DNA of 64,000 bases from Chamaea fasciata (taxonomy: Eukaryota > Chordata > Aves > Passeriformes > Sylviidae). The stretch spans positions 12,166,307 through 12,230,306 of the forward strand of contig JARCOQ010000016.1 in the NCBI GenBank assembly GCA_029207755.1, in the 5' to 3' direction. Position numbers and translations under genes: made by a program. How positions within the stretch are numbered: the first letter of the stretch is position 1; every line of letters begins with the position of its first letter. Shown one piece after another: positions 32,801 to 44,600 of the stretch. The notes under the pieces were generated by a model. That model was not told the DNA's origin. It saw only the letters and a program-made list of their open reading frames with translations, and ran no database searches.

Positions 32801-34633
32801 CAGAGAGATCCTCAGCTGGTCTGCATTCTCAAAAATGCCCCTTGAATTCTGCTCAATATTTTGATACTGCCAGAATATAGGTTTGACATTTTTAATATAG
32901 GACAATTAAACTATTTTGTTAACAGCCCAAACCCAAACAGATAAGTGATAGTACACAGAGGCAAAAGGGAAGAAAGACCCAGCAACAAATAAATTTGCAC
33001 TGTTTCACCACTTTTTTTCAGAAATCTCTTGTGGTCTGGTCCATTTAGCACCTGCTAAGCCTAAACTCCTCTTAAAAACTGTCAACAACTGAGGTACAGA
33101 TTCATTTTCCGTTCTGATCCCTTGCTGCTGTGAGCACCGTTTAGAAAAGGAAAGTCATCCTGGTCCTGCTCTAATCCACATGCACAAAAAGTGGCGGGGA
33201 TTGGTCTCAGGCAGAAACCAAAAGAATTAAAATAAGCCCCTGCGAACTTGCCTTGCATGTAACTGCTGCCATCTTAATAAGGTGAGAGCAGCTTTTAAAT
33301 CCCAGGCAGCTTCAGAAGCTGCAGCCCAGTCCCTGCCATATGGAGACAGCCTGGAATCTGTCAAGTTCACTTAGTGAGTTTTATCTTTGGGGAATCAGTC
33401 AGGCAAGCTAGATCAGAATAAACAGGATGCTGTTGAGATCTGGAGGCTAATGCTGGTACAGGCTGGACTACTGAACCAAAAAGATCAGTTTTAAATAAAC
33501 ATGTGGTACCTAGAAAAATTAACAATAATTAAAGCTGTAAAGGCACAAAAACAACTACGTGGGATTCTTACTGGGCTCTGAAAAATGCTCTTCTCCCTTT
33601 GCCTACAGGAAACAGCCAGACTTTCCATTTCTTTCCATAATTCCTAATATAGAAAAGTAGCACGACAACATTTACATCAGCATTAAGCATCAATAATTTA
33701 ACATATCCTATTTAAACACTGTGCCGAATTAGACGCCCTTCTTTGTAAGTGTTCAAGAAAACAGAACACCGTGAGCAATGTCATGTTCACACAATCTCCA
33801 TGCAAGCCCAAGCTGCTGCTTCATGCTTCGATAGGAGATGAAAATCTGGGGTCTCCAAACCTATCAAATCCTGTTCTGATGGATGGGGATAAGATAGACT
33901 TTGTTGTGCTCTGGGTAAAAGCCAGAATGTTAAATGTAATCTTCTGCACATGCTTTTACTGATATTCAGCATAAAAATAAGCCTTATCCATTTTTATTAG
34001 TTGGTCTGAGCCAGAACCAATTCTTTTGATGTCACCTAGCTTATAAAATGCAGCACTATAGGCAAGGGAGGTTTTAAAATGCTTCATAGACTTTATCCAT
34101 TATATTAATGGCTTTCAGATTGCAATCTGTGGAGCACTTTCTGGTGCTGATCCACAGGCAGCTGGCCAGTCACCTGGAGCTGGCTCCTCTCACTGTTCCC
34201 CTCTGTTTATTCCCTATAAAGACAAAGCTGAAAAGGGGCTAACAAAAAAAAGACATAATGCCGTTTTTAATGCTATTTTTCTAGATAAACACTTGCAGTC
34301 CTTGCCATGGGACCATCCTGAGAGGAAAGGACTGTGAAGGTAGGAAAGGCAACACAGCTTGCTGGCACCATTCACTGTGCCAGACAGGAGAGGGATGGGG
34401 AGGAGAATGAGAAACAATCATTTTACTGTAGGATTAATGTGACTAACTTTAAACTGAATTGTTAAATCAGCTCATTTTTCAGCTTTCCCCTGTTTTTGAG
34501 GCAACAAGCCAAATTTTACCACATCCCCCAGCAAGATGAACTTGCCCTGCCTTGGTATTTTGCAGAATTATTTTCTGTTTAAGAATGTACTGAGAAAAAC
34601 TCCTTAGAAATGGTAGCTTGCACTGGGAAAAAG

Positions 34634-34664
<31 letters not shown>

Positions 34665-35224
34665 AAAACAAAAAAAACCCCCACTTCTTTGAATACTTTA
34701 GGTGTCACTTAGGATTCATCAAAGGAATTCAAGTTATCTCTTTACATAAAGTAAGCAAAGAAAGCTACACTGACCTGGGTCACCAGGGTAGGAAAGGCTT
34801 CTGGGAACCTAATGAGTAAATCATAATTAACAAGGTATCTGTATTTGCCAAATTATATATATTAAAAAAATATATTTCTGTGGTAATAGCATTTAATTTA
34901 ATTTATTTCTTATTTTCAGATATGCATTTTCTATGTATTTTAGCTGGCCTTATCCCTTCACCTTGGGAATACAGTCACCAGATGAGAGTTTGGAAGTCAT
35001 GCAGTCACACCAGTCCACCAACCCTAACAGTGAAAAGATTCAACAACTGAAATAATTTAATGTAATTAATCATTTAACAGTAATACAATCATCATTAGAT
35101 GACAGAAATTTTGGTGAGTGCATGCCTGAGCAGATTATAAATTGCACATGGCAGAAGAGAGCATCATTCAGAGCAGCACTGGAACGGGGCATTTACTGCT
35201 CCCAGTTCTAGGACAGGAGAATGG
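29801..35224. other. RBFOX1 intron, no gene recognised
   Basis: This is AT-rich intronic sequence with A- or T-runs near 30687-30701 and 32223-32236 and an A/C-rich tract at 34628-34683. I see no recognisable RNA gene, exon or transposon. Confidence 0.65.
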
Positions 35225-35345
35225 GGAACAGCCAGAGCCAGGCTGCACTGGAATTTCTACCTGGAACAGCCAGATCTGTGCTGCACTGGAATTTTCACAC
35301 CTGGGAACAGCCAGATCTGTGCTGCAATAGAATTTTAATCTGGGA
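35225..35345 (+). repeat. three-copy ~40-bp minisatellite
   Basis: Three imperfect tandem units begin GGAACAGCCAGA at 35225 (first copy GGAACAGCCAGA with AGCCAGG following), 35263 and 35304, so the spacing is 38 and 41 bp. Each continues with TGTGCTGCACTGGAATTTT-like sequence. Copies 2 and 3 are closer to each other than to copy 1. Confidence 0.88.
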
Positions 35346-37356
35346 GTAACGGGGCCGCCTTTCCCAGCAAGAAAAGCCCGATTGAGGAAGCACCAGGGAG
35401 GCAAGAGGACTGATGAAAAATGCTCAATCCTCATTGTTTGGTGTGGAGATCCACCACTGATCCACCATAACAATGTGGGCAGCTAAGTTTAAATTTATAT
35501 TTAACGAATATCTGCAAGTGGCCCTAAATTTTTCCTTACAAATAAAGCCTGAGACCTAAATACTTACTATATGTGATGGTTAAAAATCCTTGTTTTCCAA
35601 TGAAACAATTTCCTGCTTAAACTTAGGGTATCTCTTAGCCCAGAAGTTTTCTTTTCAGACCGATGAAATCTCTCACAGTTAACTACGTGTGCTTACTACA
35701 GACATCAGGAACAAGTGATTTCTGTCTTACATCTTTCATCCAAGTATTTATAGATGATAACATTGTAATAAACCACTTGTTTCCAGTGTTGACTTTTAAA
35801 TATTTTTAAAATATATGCAACAGTATTTTTCACTCATTCATGTGGAAAAAAACGCCAGATTGTAACTTTCCTTATGGATCAAAAAAAAAAAAAAATTGCC
35901 AAATTTTACAGTTTGTTTTCTTTAGGGAATCTTCATAGACAATGATACACACTGGTCATAAAAGCACTATAAAAGTTTTATCTAGTTACCAGCAACAGCT
36001 TTAAAAAAATTATTGAAAAGAATTATTAAAAAATTATTATAAGATTATTTTTTTAAAAAATTGTCCTATGCTTTTAGCTCTCACTTCAGAGCATTCTACA
36101 GAAACTTGGAGAAGCAACAGCAGCATCTCATTCCAACTTCAATAAGCAGTAAGCACTGATACCCAAATAAGTGTGTTTTGTTTAGAATTTTTATTTTCTC
36201 ACATGGAAGAGGAAGAAGACATAAGCAGATGTTGCAAGATCTTCCATGATCATTTCACGGCAAGTTTTATGAAATGTCTCAAAGCCCCATGAGCAGGCAT
36301 AAAAACAAATAAGGACTAAGAGAGATCCATATTAAAAACAACCATTTAGAACCCATAGACTCATCATACATGATTTACCACCCCCAACACAGATCTCACA
36401 TGTGTTCTCTGTGAAATAATTTGCTCAACTGCTCTGACAAACACCTGAAATTCAAGTAGTTCCAGTGGACACCCATAATCAGTGAATCACCACTCACAAT
36501 CAAGAGCCTGATGACACCTTTCATTCATAAATAATAAATAAGAACTTTTCTTTATAGAAAAAAAGCTGGAGCCTTCACTCTTATTCCCATCCTGACACAT
36601 TTGGGGCATAATTCCTTACTGTCTCTATGCCTCATAGTAAACTCCAGAAATAGGTGAGGATATCTGGAGGACTTCTTATAAGGTTTATCTGACTACAAGA
36701 TACCTGTTTTGAAGTTCTCAAGGTATTATTCAGCAATGTTGAATTCTCCTATTCAATATTAAATAAATAAAATTACATTTCACTTAATTTTAATAGAACA
36801 GCTTCAGAGTCTTGAATTAGATCTTTTACTCTGTCATTAAAGATTTCATTGATGGTCAGAGAAGTATCTTTATTCACAAGCCAAACATATTAAAGAGGAA
36901 GTTTTCTTTTACACACTCTTCAATTACTGAACAAGGACTCAGTGACTGGAGACTGATGAAGATTGACTATGACTTTCATTAAATTAAAAAAACAACAACA
37001 ACAAAATCAGTAAAAACAAACTGTAAATCCACTGACCTAACCAGTAGTGATTCCATAATAATCCCCCTTCTTCCCTGCAGCCTCCAGCTTTCCCTTCCCC
37101 TTTTGTTTTTTTCCTTCAACAACTAGAAAATCTACAGATTTTCTTCAGAACTTACTGGAGATTCTGAGTCTGGAGAATCCCTGGGTGCCTTCTAGGAACT
37201 ACCAATTTCAAAGCAGTACAAAAATGACCGTAAAAATCCGGATGGTGCCCATGACAGCAGTGAGGAAGTTGATCAGTTCATGGTTATCTTGGTCCTTCCT
37301 TACAAGAACAAACCCTTCAGAAGAGTCACTGGATCATTAATAAGTATTTCTTCTCC
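35346..37356. other. RBFOX1 intron, no gene recognised
   Basis: This is AT-rich unique sequence with an A-run near 35881-35894 and an AT-rich stretch at 36000-36062. I see no feature. Confidence 0.65.
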
Positions 37357-37362
37357 AATATA
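37357..37362 (+). repeat. left target-site duplication of the solo LTR
   Basis: AATATA lies directly before the TG start of the LTR and is identical to 37689-37694 directly after its CA end. Confidence 0.8.
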
Positions 37363-37688
37363 TGCTGTAATTCTCTGGGGAATGTTTTTTTTTTTCCCCC
37401 CAAGACCCCTAATGCCTGTAACCATACGGTTTGACCTTTCCTTCCTTTCTTGACCTAACTGGCTGAGTGCCAGCCATCCTCCCACAGTGGGAGACTAGAT
37501 AAGACCCCTGTACTTGCTTGTTCTCTCTCTTGCCCCCTGGAACCCTTCGAGAATAAAGGCCTTGGAATAATCCTGGGGTAAGAGCCTCTTTTGGAATCTT
37601 TTGTCCTGTCCCTCTGAGATATCCCTCCAAAGCCTCTCAAGAGCTAGTCGGGGGGGGGGGGGGGGGGTGCTGTGGAGGAATATTCTCA
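37363..37688 (+). mobile_element. solo LTR of an endogenous retrovirus
   Basis: This 326-bp unit begins TG (37363) and ends CA (37688). It is flanked by identical 6-bp direct repeats AATATA at 37357-37362 and 37689-37694, the expected target-site duplication. It contains a polyadenylation signal AATAAA at 37552-37557 and a TATA-like CTAGATAAGA at about 37496-37505, in the order of a U3-R-U5 structure on the + strand. There is no internal region, so it is a solo LTR left by recombination. A 6-bp duplication fits class II (alpha/beta-retrovirus-like) elements. It is antisense to RBFOX1. No viral protein is encoded. The family name cannot be given from sequence alone. Confidence 0.8.
37650..37667 (+). 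repeat. G18 homopolymer inside the LTR
   Basis: This is a run of 18 G near the 3' end of the LTR (U5 side). A run this long can fold as a G-quadruplex and is a common site of sequencing length error. On the RBFOX1 sense strand it is poly(C). Confidence 0.93.
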
Positions 37689-37694
37689 AATATA
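37689..37694 (+). repeat. right target-site duplication of the solo LTR
   Basis: AATATA lies directly after the terminal CA of the LTR and is identical to the left copy. Confidence 0.8.
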
Positions 37695-38385
37695 CTGATT
37701 TTTAAATTTTTTTGTTTGTTTTTTTGAAGCGCCATTAGCCATTAGGGCACTCAGGTGGAATGAACTATTTAAAAAATAGTTCTCTTTCTGAATTAAAATA
37801 GAATTTAAATGTCTACAAGAGATTAATAGATGCTGCGATGATTGCAAACTTCTGTACGTTTTTGTGAGACCTGACATTTAGATTTTTTCTTTAAAAATGA
37901 GGAAAAATAAAAAAATAATTCTGTTTTTCAGGAGACTTGTAAGCAAGGTTTTTGGCATACTGTCACCAATTCTAACCTAAATACACTTCAAGCTTAATTT
38001 AAATTTAAGGTAGGTCACATAGGATCCTGCTTCAATTCATTTGCAAAGCATGCATTCTTTTATGTATCTATGATGACAAAAAACAGAGTACAGAAGATGG
38101 GATATTTTCATTCTTGTTGTTGTTGAACAGGATGTTCAAAGGCCCTGTCAAATATTTTTGCTGGATGTGTTTAATCCTAGAGCTCTTAGACACAGCTGGT
38201 TACCTTCAACACAGTTTCCTGATCTATTTATGAGGCTGAGACTAAACTAGGTCTACTTAGAAAAAGTAAAACCTAAGGAAAACGCCCTATTTGAACCTGG
38301 TTAGGCTGAATCCCTGTTAACCAATTCAAAGTTTTATGCTGTTGTAATGATCTGGACCGGCAGAGAGATGCATTTTATACAACAT
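37695..38385. other. RBFOX1 intron, no feature recognised
   Basis: This is AT-rich unique sequence between the LTR and the GA tract. I see no gene. Confidence 0.65.
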
Positions 38386-38575
38386 GAAAGAGAGAGAAAG
38401 AAAGAGAAAGAAAGAGAGAGAAAGAGAGAGAAAGAGAGAGAAAGAGAGAGAAAGAGAGAGAAAGAGAGAGAGAAAGAGAGAGAAAGAGAGAGAAAGAGAG
38501 AGAAAGAGAGAGAAAGAGAGAGAGAAAGAGAGAGAAAGAGAGAGAAAGAGAGAGAAAGAGAGAGAAAGAGAAGAG
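38386..38575 (+). repeat. 190-bp homopurine GA microsatellite (10-bp period)
   Basis: This tract is uninterrupted A and G for 190 bases, with no C or T. Most of it is the 10-bp unit AAAGAGAGAG, with a few units lengthened by one AG. It is mirror-symmetric purine-pyrimidine DNA and so has triplex (H-DNA) potential. On the RBFOX1 sense strand it is a CU tract rich in UCUCUUUC. The Arg/Glu/Lys frames on + and the Ser/Leu/Phe frames on - are artefacts of the repeat. Confidence 0.96.
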
Positions 38576-41500
38576 CACAATAAGAGAAAGGTGCACAAGA
38601 AGATTTCATTATAAATATCACCAAAGTTTATAAAGATCAGATTACAAATGTGCATATTGTTCTTAAGACATTGCAAGGAATGGTGGCTGCAGGAAAGAGA
38701 GGAGCAATAAACCAGAGCCACTGCTCTGAATGCAGCTCAGATTCTTGTTGGCACATGGCATGGCAAACATTGAATTATCTGAATCTGGTTCTGTTCAGGA
38801 AATGGTTCTTTCTCTCTAAAAAAGTTTTTAAAAGCTCAGAAGCATAAAATGCTTTCTGTCCACACAACTGAAAAAGCTGCACACAACAGTGACAAGTGAA
38901 CCTGCTTCTCTAATAGTGTTCTCTTAGAGAACACTGCTGCATCACTAGCTTAAGATTTTACTGAAATAATTAAACACAGGTTTTAAGTGGTTCCTGCTGC
39001 CTTTAAAAGATGTCTTTCTATCATCTGAAAAACTTCTAAAGAGCAGCTCCTTTATAAGAAGAAGACAAGTGCAGCATTTCTCGTTCAGATTTCCCTCCTG
39101 TAGGTCTTTGTTCTGCATGTTTGTTTTTCCTGGCCTCTGAATGCCCATCAAGCCTATTCTACCATTTACAGGAGGAGCACAAGAAAATCTCTTCAACGAC
39201 AATAGAACTGTGCTACATTTACTCCATTTTACAGCAAACTAGGGGGAAAAAAAAAAAAAAATCCACTTTTTCCTCCACTTTCACCAGAGCTGAAACGACT
39301 GACTTGTTCAGAGGCAGCTCTGGCAGTGACGTGAGCTCTGTCTGAGCCAGGGGAGTGCCTTTGCCTTCCCTGCCGTGCCTCTCCCCTCCCTGGGCTGCAC
39401 CCTGGGGGCTTTAGGAGCCTGCAGCTCCCAGCAGCCTGTCCCACTCCTCTGCTTCAAGAGGAACACCAAAGCCAGCTTGGAAAAACAGAAACAGGTGCTG
39501 TGCCCACTCCTCAACCAAACTGAAAAGGATGCTTCAGCTGATCACTCCCCTTGAGTGTGCACCAACTTCGCTGAGGTGTGATAATTTTCAAAAAACAAAT
39601 AATTTTTTTTCCATTTCAAGTATGGGAAACGAAGTATGGAGAGGTTCCATGGTTTGTGCCCCTCAGGGGCAGGGGAAAGTGGGATCCAGGAATACTCATT
39701 TATAGAAGGAACTGAAAGTCTCTTTTTTGACATTTGACAGTGCATACAAACAACATTAGCAGTCTAAAATGTTCAAACCTAAGTATTCTTTCTAAATATC
39801 AAAGAATAGGATTTCAAAAGTTATTAAAAACATTTTAAAACAGGCTAACTTGTGGAATGTTATTTTCAGCTTCCCTTTTGATCTCTGTAGGACTTGCTCT
39901 GGCAGTTCTCAAATCCCAAACAAGACTTATAATATTTTAATTCTCATCTCAATGACCACCTTGTCTAAAGGCGTGTGCCACCCACATGACAGCAATAACA
40001 TTCAGGCCATTTTTATTTTACATTTCTGCTGTAAAAAAATGTGGAAATAACACATTATTTGAAGATATCTGTATTATTTCCTTCACTTTAAAGAAGGGCT
40101 GTTCTTGAGACATGGAACAAGTGAAGAATTCTAGAACTTTCAGACTGTTTTGAGAACTGCTCCACAGCCCTGCCTAGAACACATCCCTGTCTCTTTTCTT
40201 TGGAAAAACAGATTATATTGGTTACCTACAACATACCTGTTGTCAGGTTACAGCTCCTGGGGTATTCTGAAAATTAAAATTCTACAAACTGAACTTTTCT
40301 TTCTGTCTTTACACGTACTCCAAACATGCTGCTCTCTCTCTCTCCACAGAGAGAATTTTATCTGACACGCAACCAGGTTGAGAACTTTCCTCAGCAAAAG
40401 CTCAGAAATACCAATTTATTCACATTAGACTCTGCTCAGTACTCCTTTCCATTCAACTCCGTATCTCCAGTACGTCCACTTAAATAGTTCTAGGGAATAT
40501 AATAAAATAGAACCAGATTTAGACCCTTCAGCATAGTCCTTAAAACCATATTCTGGACTGCCTGAATAAACAAACACGATCATATGTATGAACTTCTGTG
40601 GGTTATCGTTTCTCAGGAATGGGTACTTAAAATTTACCTCATCCTCCCCACCTCAGAGCCACAAGCTACACCCAGCAGTTGAAAATTAAAAGAGCAAAAC
40701 AAGATGCCCTCAACCTCTATGGGTTTCTGGAAGTACATCCACTTTAATATGTTCATGCTCCATGTCAAACATCCCCCTTTAGAAGAATTTCATGCCATGT
40801 ATTGCATTCAAAATTGCAAATATAAAGTATCTGCTAACATTTAATAGCCTCTAGGTATAATCAGCATAAAACCAGCATAAAAGGGACTCAATATGAATAC
40901 GAAATGTTTAAACCAAATGTGATGGAACCTCATGGGGAATTCTGCCACACATGCTGTCCTTTCTTCTAGGAGGTCCTTCACTGTCCTTGTAGGGGGTACA
41001 GAAAATGATGTGGAAAAGAAAAGAAACCCAAGCACCATGATGCTGCAGCAGTGTTTAACCACAGCTTCAATGAAGCCAGCTTTGATCACTTCTGAGGGAA
41101 AAGCAGTGACCTGTCCTTTAAGGAGAGTGTTTCCTCTTTTGATCTGAACGTTGCACTCATTTAAACTGAGTTCCAAGTGTTAGTGTCTTATTTAATACTT
41201 AGTTATAAAAATATCACATAAACAGCTAAAAATTCAGGACACTCACAAATCCCACTCCAGTCACTTTACATTGTAGCTGTGTTCAGTTTTGAAAGATGCC
41301 CGAGGTAGGTTCTCATGCACCACAAAATCTGCAGCAGGAAGTAGCAACTACTGTATAGATCAGCTGAAAATAACCAAATTATTTAACTATTATTTAAACT
41401 CTAAATAGCACATCGGCCAAGGCAAAAGCACAAGTGCTCAATTGTGATTTCTGCCTTTGTCCCAGGATATTAAATATCTATGTTAATGATAGATAGGTAG

Positions 41501-41615
41501 GATACACAGCTGCCTCTGAATGCCTAAAAGCAGAGGCTGTATCAGAACCATCCACAGCAAATCTGCAAATCTTTTCTGTTATGGAAGATAATGACACTCA
41601 CAACTGATTAAATAT

Positions 41616-41618
<3 letters not shown>
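38576..41618. other. RBFOX1 intron, no gene recognised
   Basis: This is AT-rich intronic sequence with a GC-richer patch at about 39335-39490 and an A15 run near 39246-39260. Frames over the GC patch carry no recognisable domain. Confidence 0.65.

Positions 41619-41672
<54 letters not shown>
41619..41672 (+). repeat. (TA)27 microsatellite
   Basis: This is 27 perfect TA dinucleotides, likely polymorphic in length. Confidence 0.97.
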
Positions 41673-41675
<3 letters not shown>

Positions 41676-44600
41676 AACTGGAGTAAAATCTGCCTATTTA
41701 CGTCAGTTCAACTAATTCTCTGTTGATAAGAATAGTTTTAATTTTTTGCAGACCAGTAAAATTCCAGTAAAGATAAATTAAGTCTTCCTCCTTGGTGTGC
41801 AAGACAAAAGACATCCCCCTGGACAAGATTTGGGACAATTAAAAATAATGATCACTGATATTAAAGATACATAATCCTAAAAATAAACTCATCCTTAAAA
41901 ATTCCTTCAATATTTCATGAGCTACCACTATTACAAATAGCGTGACAGACATCTGGATTTTAGATAATGATTCAGATTTTCCTAAAATTCACCATCTTTA
42001 GACCTCTGAGGATTATTCCAGCTACCATTAAGAAGATTCAGATTCCAAACTCAGATTGTAAACTGGAAATACTTCTGAAATTTTCCATTGTTTGGGTGCA
42101 AGGCTGTACTCTGCATTTACCCCAACCTAAAATGCCCAAACTGATCTCTACAGAAGACACCATGCTTTCCTTCTTTTTAGGGACAGATCCAGCACTGTTA
42201 CATTTCGATCTAAGTCCTAGACACAAATGATTCTATAATTCTAAGTGCTGGGAAGATGCCCCTTTAATTTATCCTGATTATTTTAAGAACAGATGAAATG
42301 CCATTAAAGTTACACCTAAATTATAAGTTAGTCCTTTTTCACTAGGTTGAACTCACAATTTTTAGTCTGCAACTGCTCAAGATAGACCAATTCCCAAATG
42401 ACACTTCACAAACCAGACCTTGCTTTCTCCTGCACCAACTCCTTGTCATCTGAAGGCTGCCACCAGGAAATTAAATCTTAGAATCCTTAATTTGTACCAT
42501 TTCCAAGCTCTTCCTCACATTAGAGCTACTATGAATTCTCTTTCCCACTCAGACAAATGATCCAGGGATTTATTTCAATATGCAAAAGATTAGTCTTTTA
42601 GATTTGTTAGTCCTTTAAAATTCAGCGCTACTTGAAATAAGTTCCCCCATAATTTCATTTGGATTTGGCTTTTTTTCAGTGGTAATTACCTGTTGTTCAA
42701 GCTCTCATATCTGATATTCTAACGCATCTAAACAAGCAAGATTATTATGACTCTTTAACATCAGACAATTTAAAACTCAGTTCTGTAATGTAAGTTACAT
42801 TCCCTGACCTCCTGAAACCTCTACTTTTTGCTATCATTTTGGGGCCTGAATAAAGAAAAGACAGACTTCCCCACTCTTGTATTTGATTGATAGCAGCGAC
42901 AAATGAAACAGCTCGTTTGTACTGTTTGAACCCCATTTTTTTAAAAATCTCCGAACACTGAAAAAATAACAAACCAAAAGGTCTTACCTACCACAATTCA
43001 AGAAAGAGTGCATAACATTACTATGTAGCCATTTCCATATCTCAGGACATGTTTTCTGTATTAGCATGAATTACATAACAACAACAAGGATAAGTTATTT
43101 TGCAATTTTGAACCTGTTCCCAGTGTGAATTTCTGAAGAAAAGTTTAACCTCTTCAAATAAAGAGATTCATATTATTAAATTCATATTTATTCATATTAA
43201 TAAATACCATGGCCAAAAGGGGAAGGTGTGTCAAAGCAAAAGTCACAAGATGGAATAAATGGAAGGAACATGAAATGTTTAATTCAACCCCCAAATTGTT
43301 CTAAGATTTCAAGATGGCTAAAAAGACTCTAAAATCAGGTTAAACACAGTTCATATGCATGAATGGCTTTAGGCCCCATGGTCCTTCCAACCCAGGGACT
43401 CCCATTTGTATTGGAAGAGGAGTTTAGAAGTATGGTACTCAGTTTTAGAAGGTCTGTACCTCATTTGGCTGACTTTGATTTTGGAAAACTGCAGATTTCA
43501 CTGTTAGCAAATTCATAACACTTCATAAACTCCTGGAACAACTTCAGGACTGAGAGCACTTCAGTACTAGAGAGAGGCAAATTTACCCGTAAGTAATGAG
43601 AGGAGAAAACCTTGCCACCCCTCCCCTGCCACCCTCAGCACGACAGAACACAGAACAGCAGCATCCTGCTACATCAAAAAGGGTAAAATACTTGAGGCAC
43701 TTAGCCCGTTGGCAAATGATGCTTGGGGATTTCTAGATGAATGACTTGTGTCTATGTTTACAGCCTTTCAGCAGAGTGCTCACTGTTTACTCTGGAATTA
43801 ATCCAGGTCCATAAAACTAGTGATACATCAGTGTAACAGATGTGCTTAAGTGACTCTGCATTATAAGGAGATCTACTTTACAAAAAGCTCAATAACCGGT
43901 TTAAGATGATTTTGACAATCCCAGCCTGTAACTTATCAGCACCTACTGTACTAACTCCTGTTAGTGGACTGGTAGTCTCTAGTTCTAAGTATTTCATCAT
44001 TTCATTAATTGTGTTTTAAAAGTATTGAAACTAATAAAGGCAACGATGTTGGACAATCATGTCCTAGTCCTTGACATAAGTCTAAATTATTCCTATAACA
44101 TCACTATGTTGGAAGCAGTTTAATTTGCGTTCATCCCATTTTTACAATATGCTGGAACGTAAACAAGGTTTCTTGATCTGCAGGACACAGGATGGAGCCC
44201 AAAGCAATGCTAATGCTGCTCTCTAAAGGACCAACACAGCAAATAAAGTGCAGGTGTTGTTTAACAACTGTTAATGTATTTGGCTGTAAAGGCTTTCTTA
44301 AGAGGTCACTACCATTATCTACTTTTCCAATCAATATGTGACTTACTTGCAACTTAACTTGGAATATTGGAGTTGAAAGTTTCTGAAACATGTCAGAGCT
44401 CTTTCAGAGAAGGTGGTATGAACAGCCACATAAAGAATCTATTTGAGAAATTATTTTTCTTTTTTTTTTCTTTGATGCTCTCTATTGTGAAACTTTTATA
44501 ATGTTGATCATAGAGAAGGTCTTTCCTCAAAGCTAATAAAATCATTGAACTGAGAGCAGAAGGTGGAACTCCAGTGTCCTAAATAGGGCACCGACAGATT

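Noticed and set aside
38326..38721. Arg/Glu/Lys and Ser/Leu/Phe open frames over the GA tract
   Set aside because: Produced entirely by the homopurine repeat, on both strands.
42170..42245. Possible CR1 tail (ATTCTATAATTCTA)
   Set aside because: Only the short tail-like word is suggestive. The sequence upstream does not follow the CR1 consensus closely enough.
43375..43420. CR1-like words GGTCCTTCCAACCCA
   Set aside because: Isolated match of about 15 bp without neighbouring CR1 blocks.
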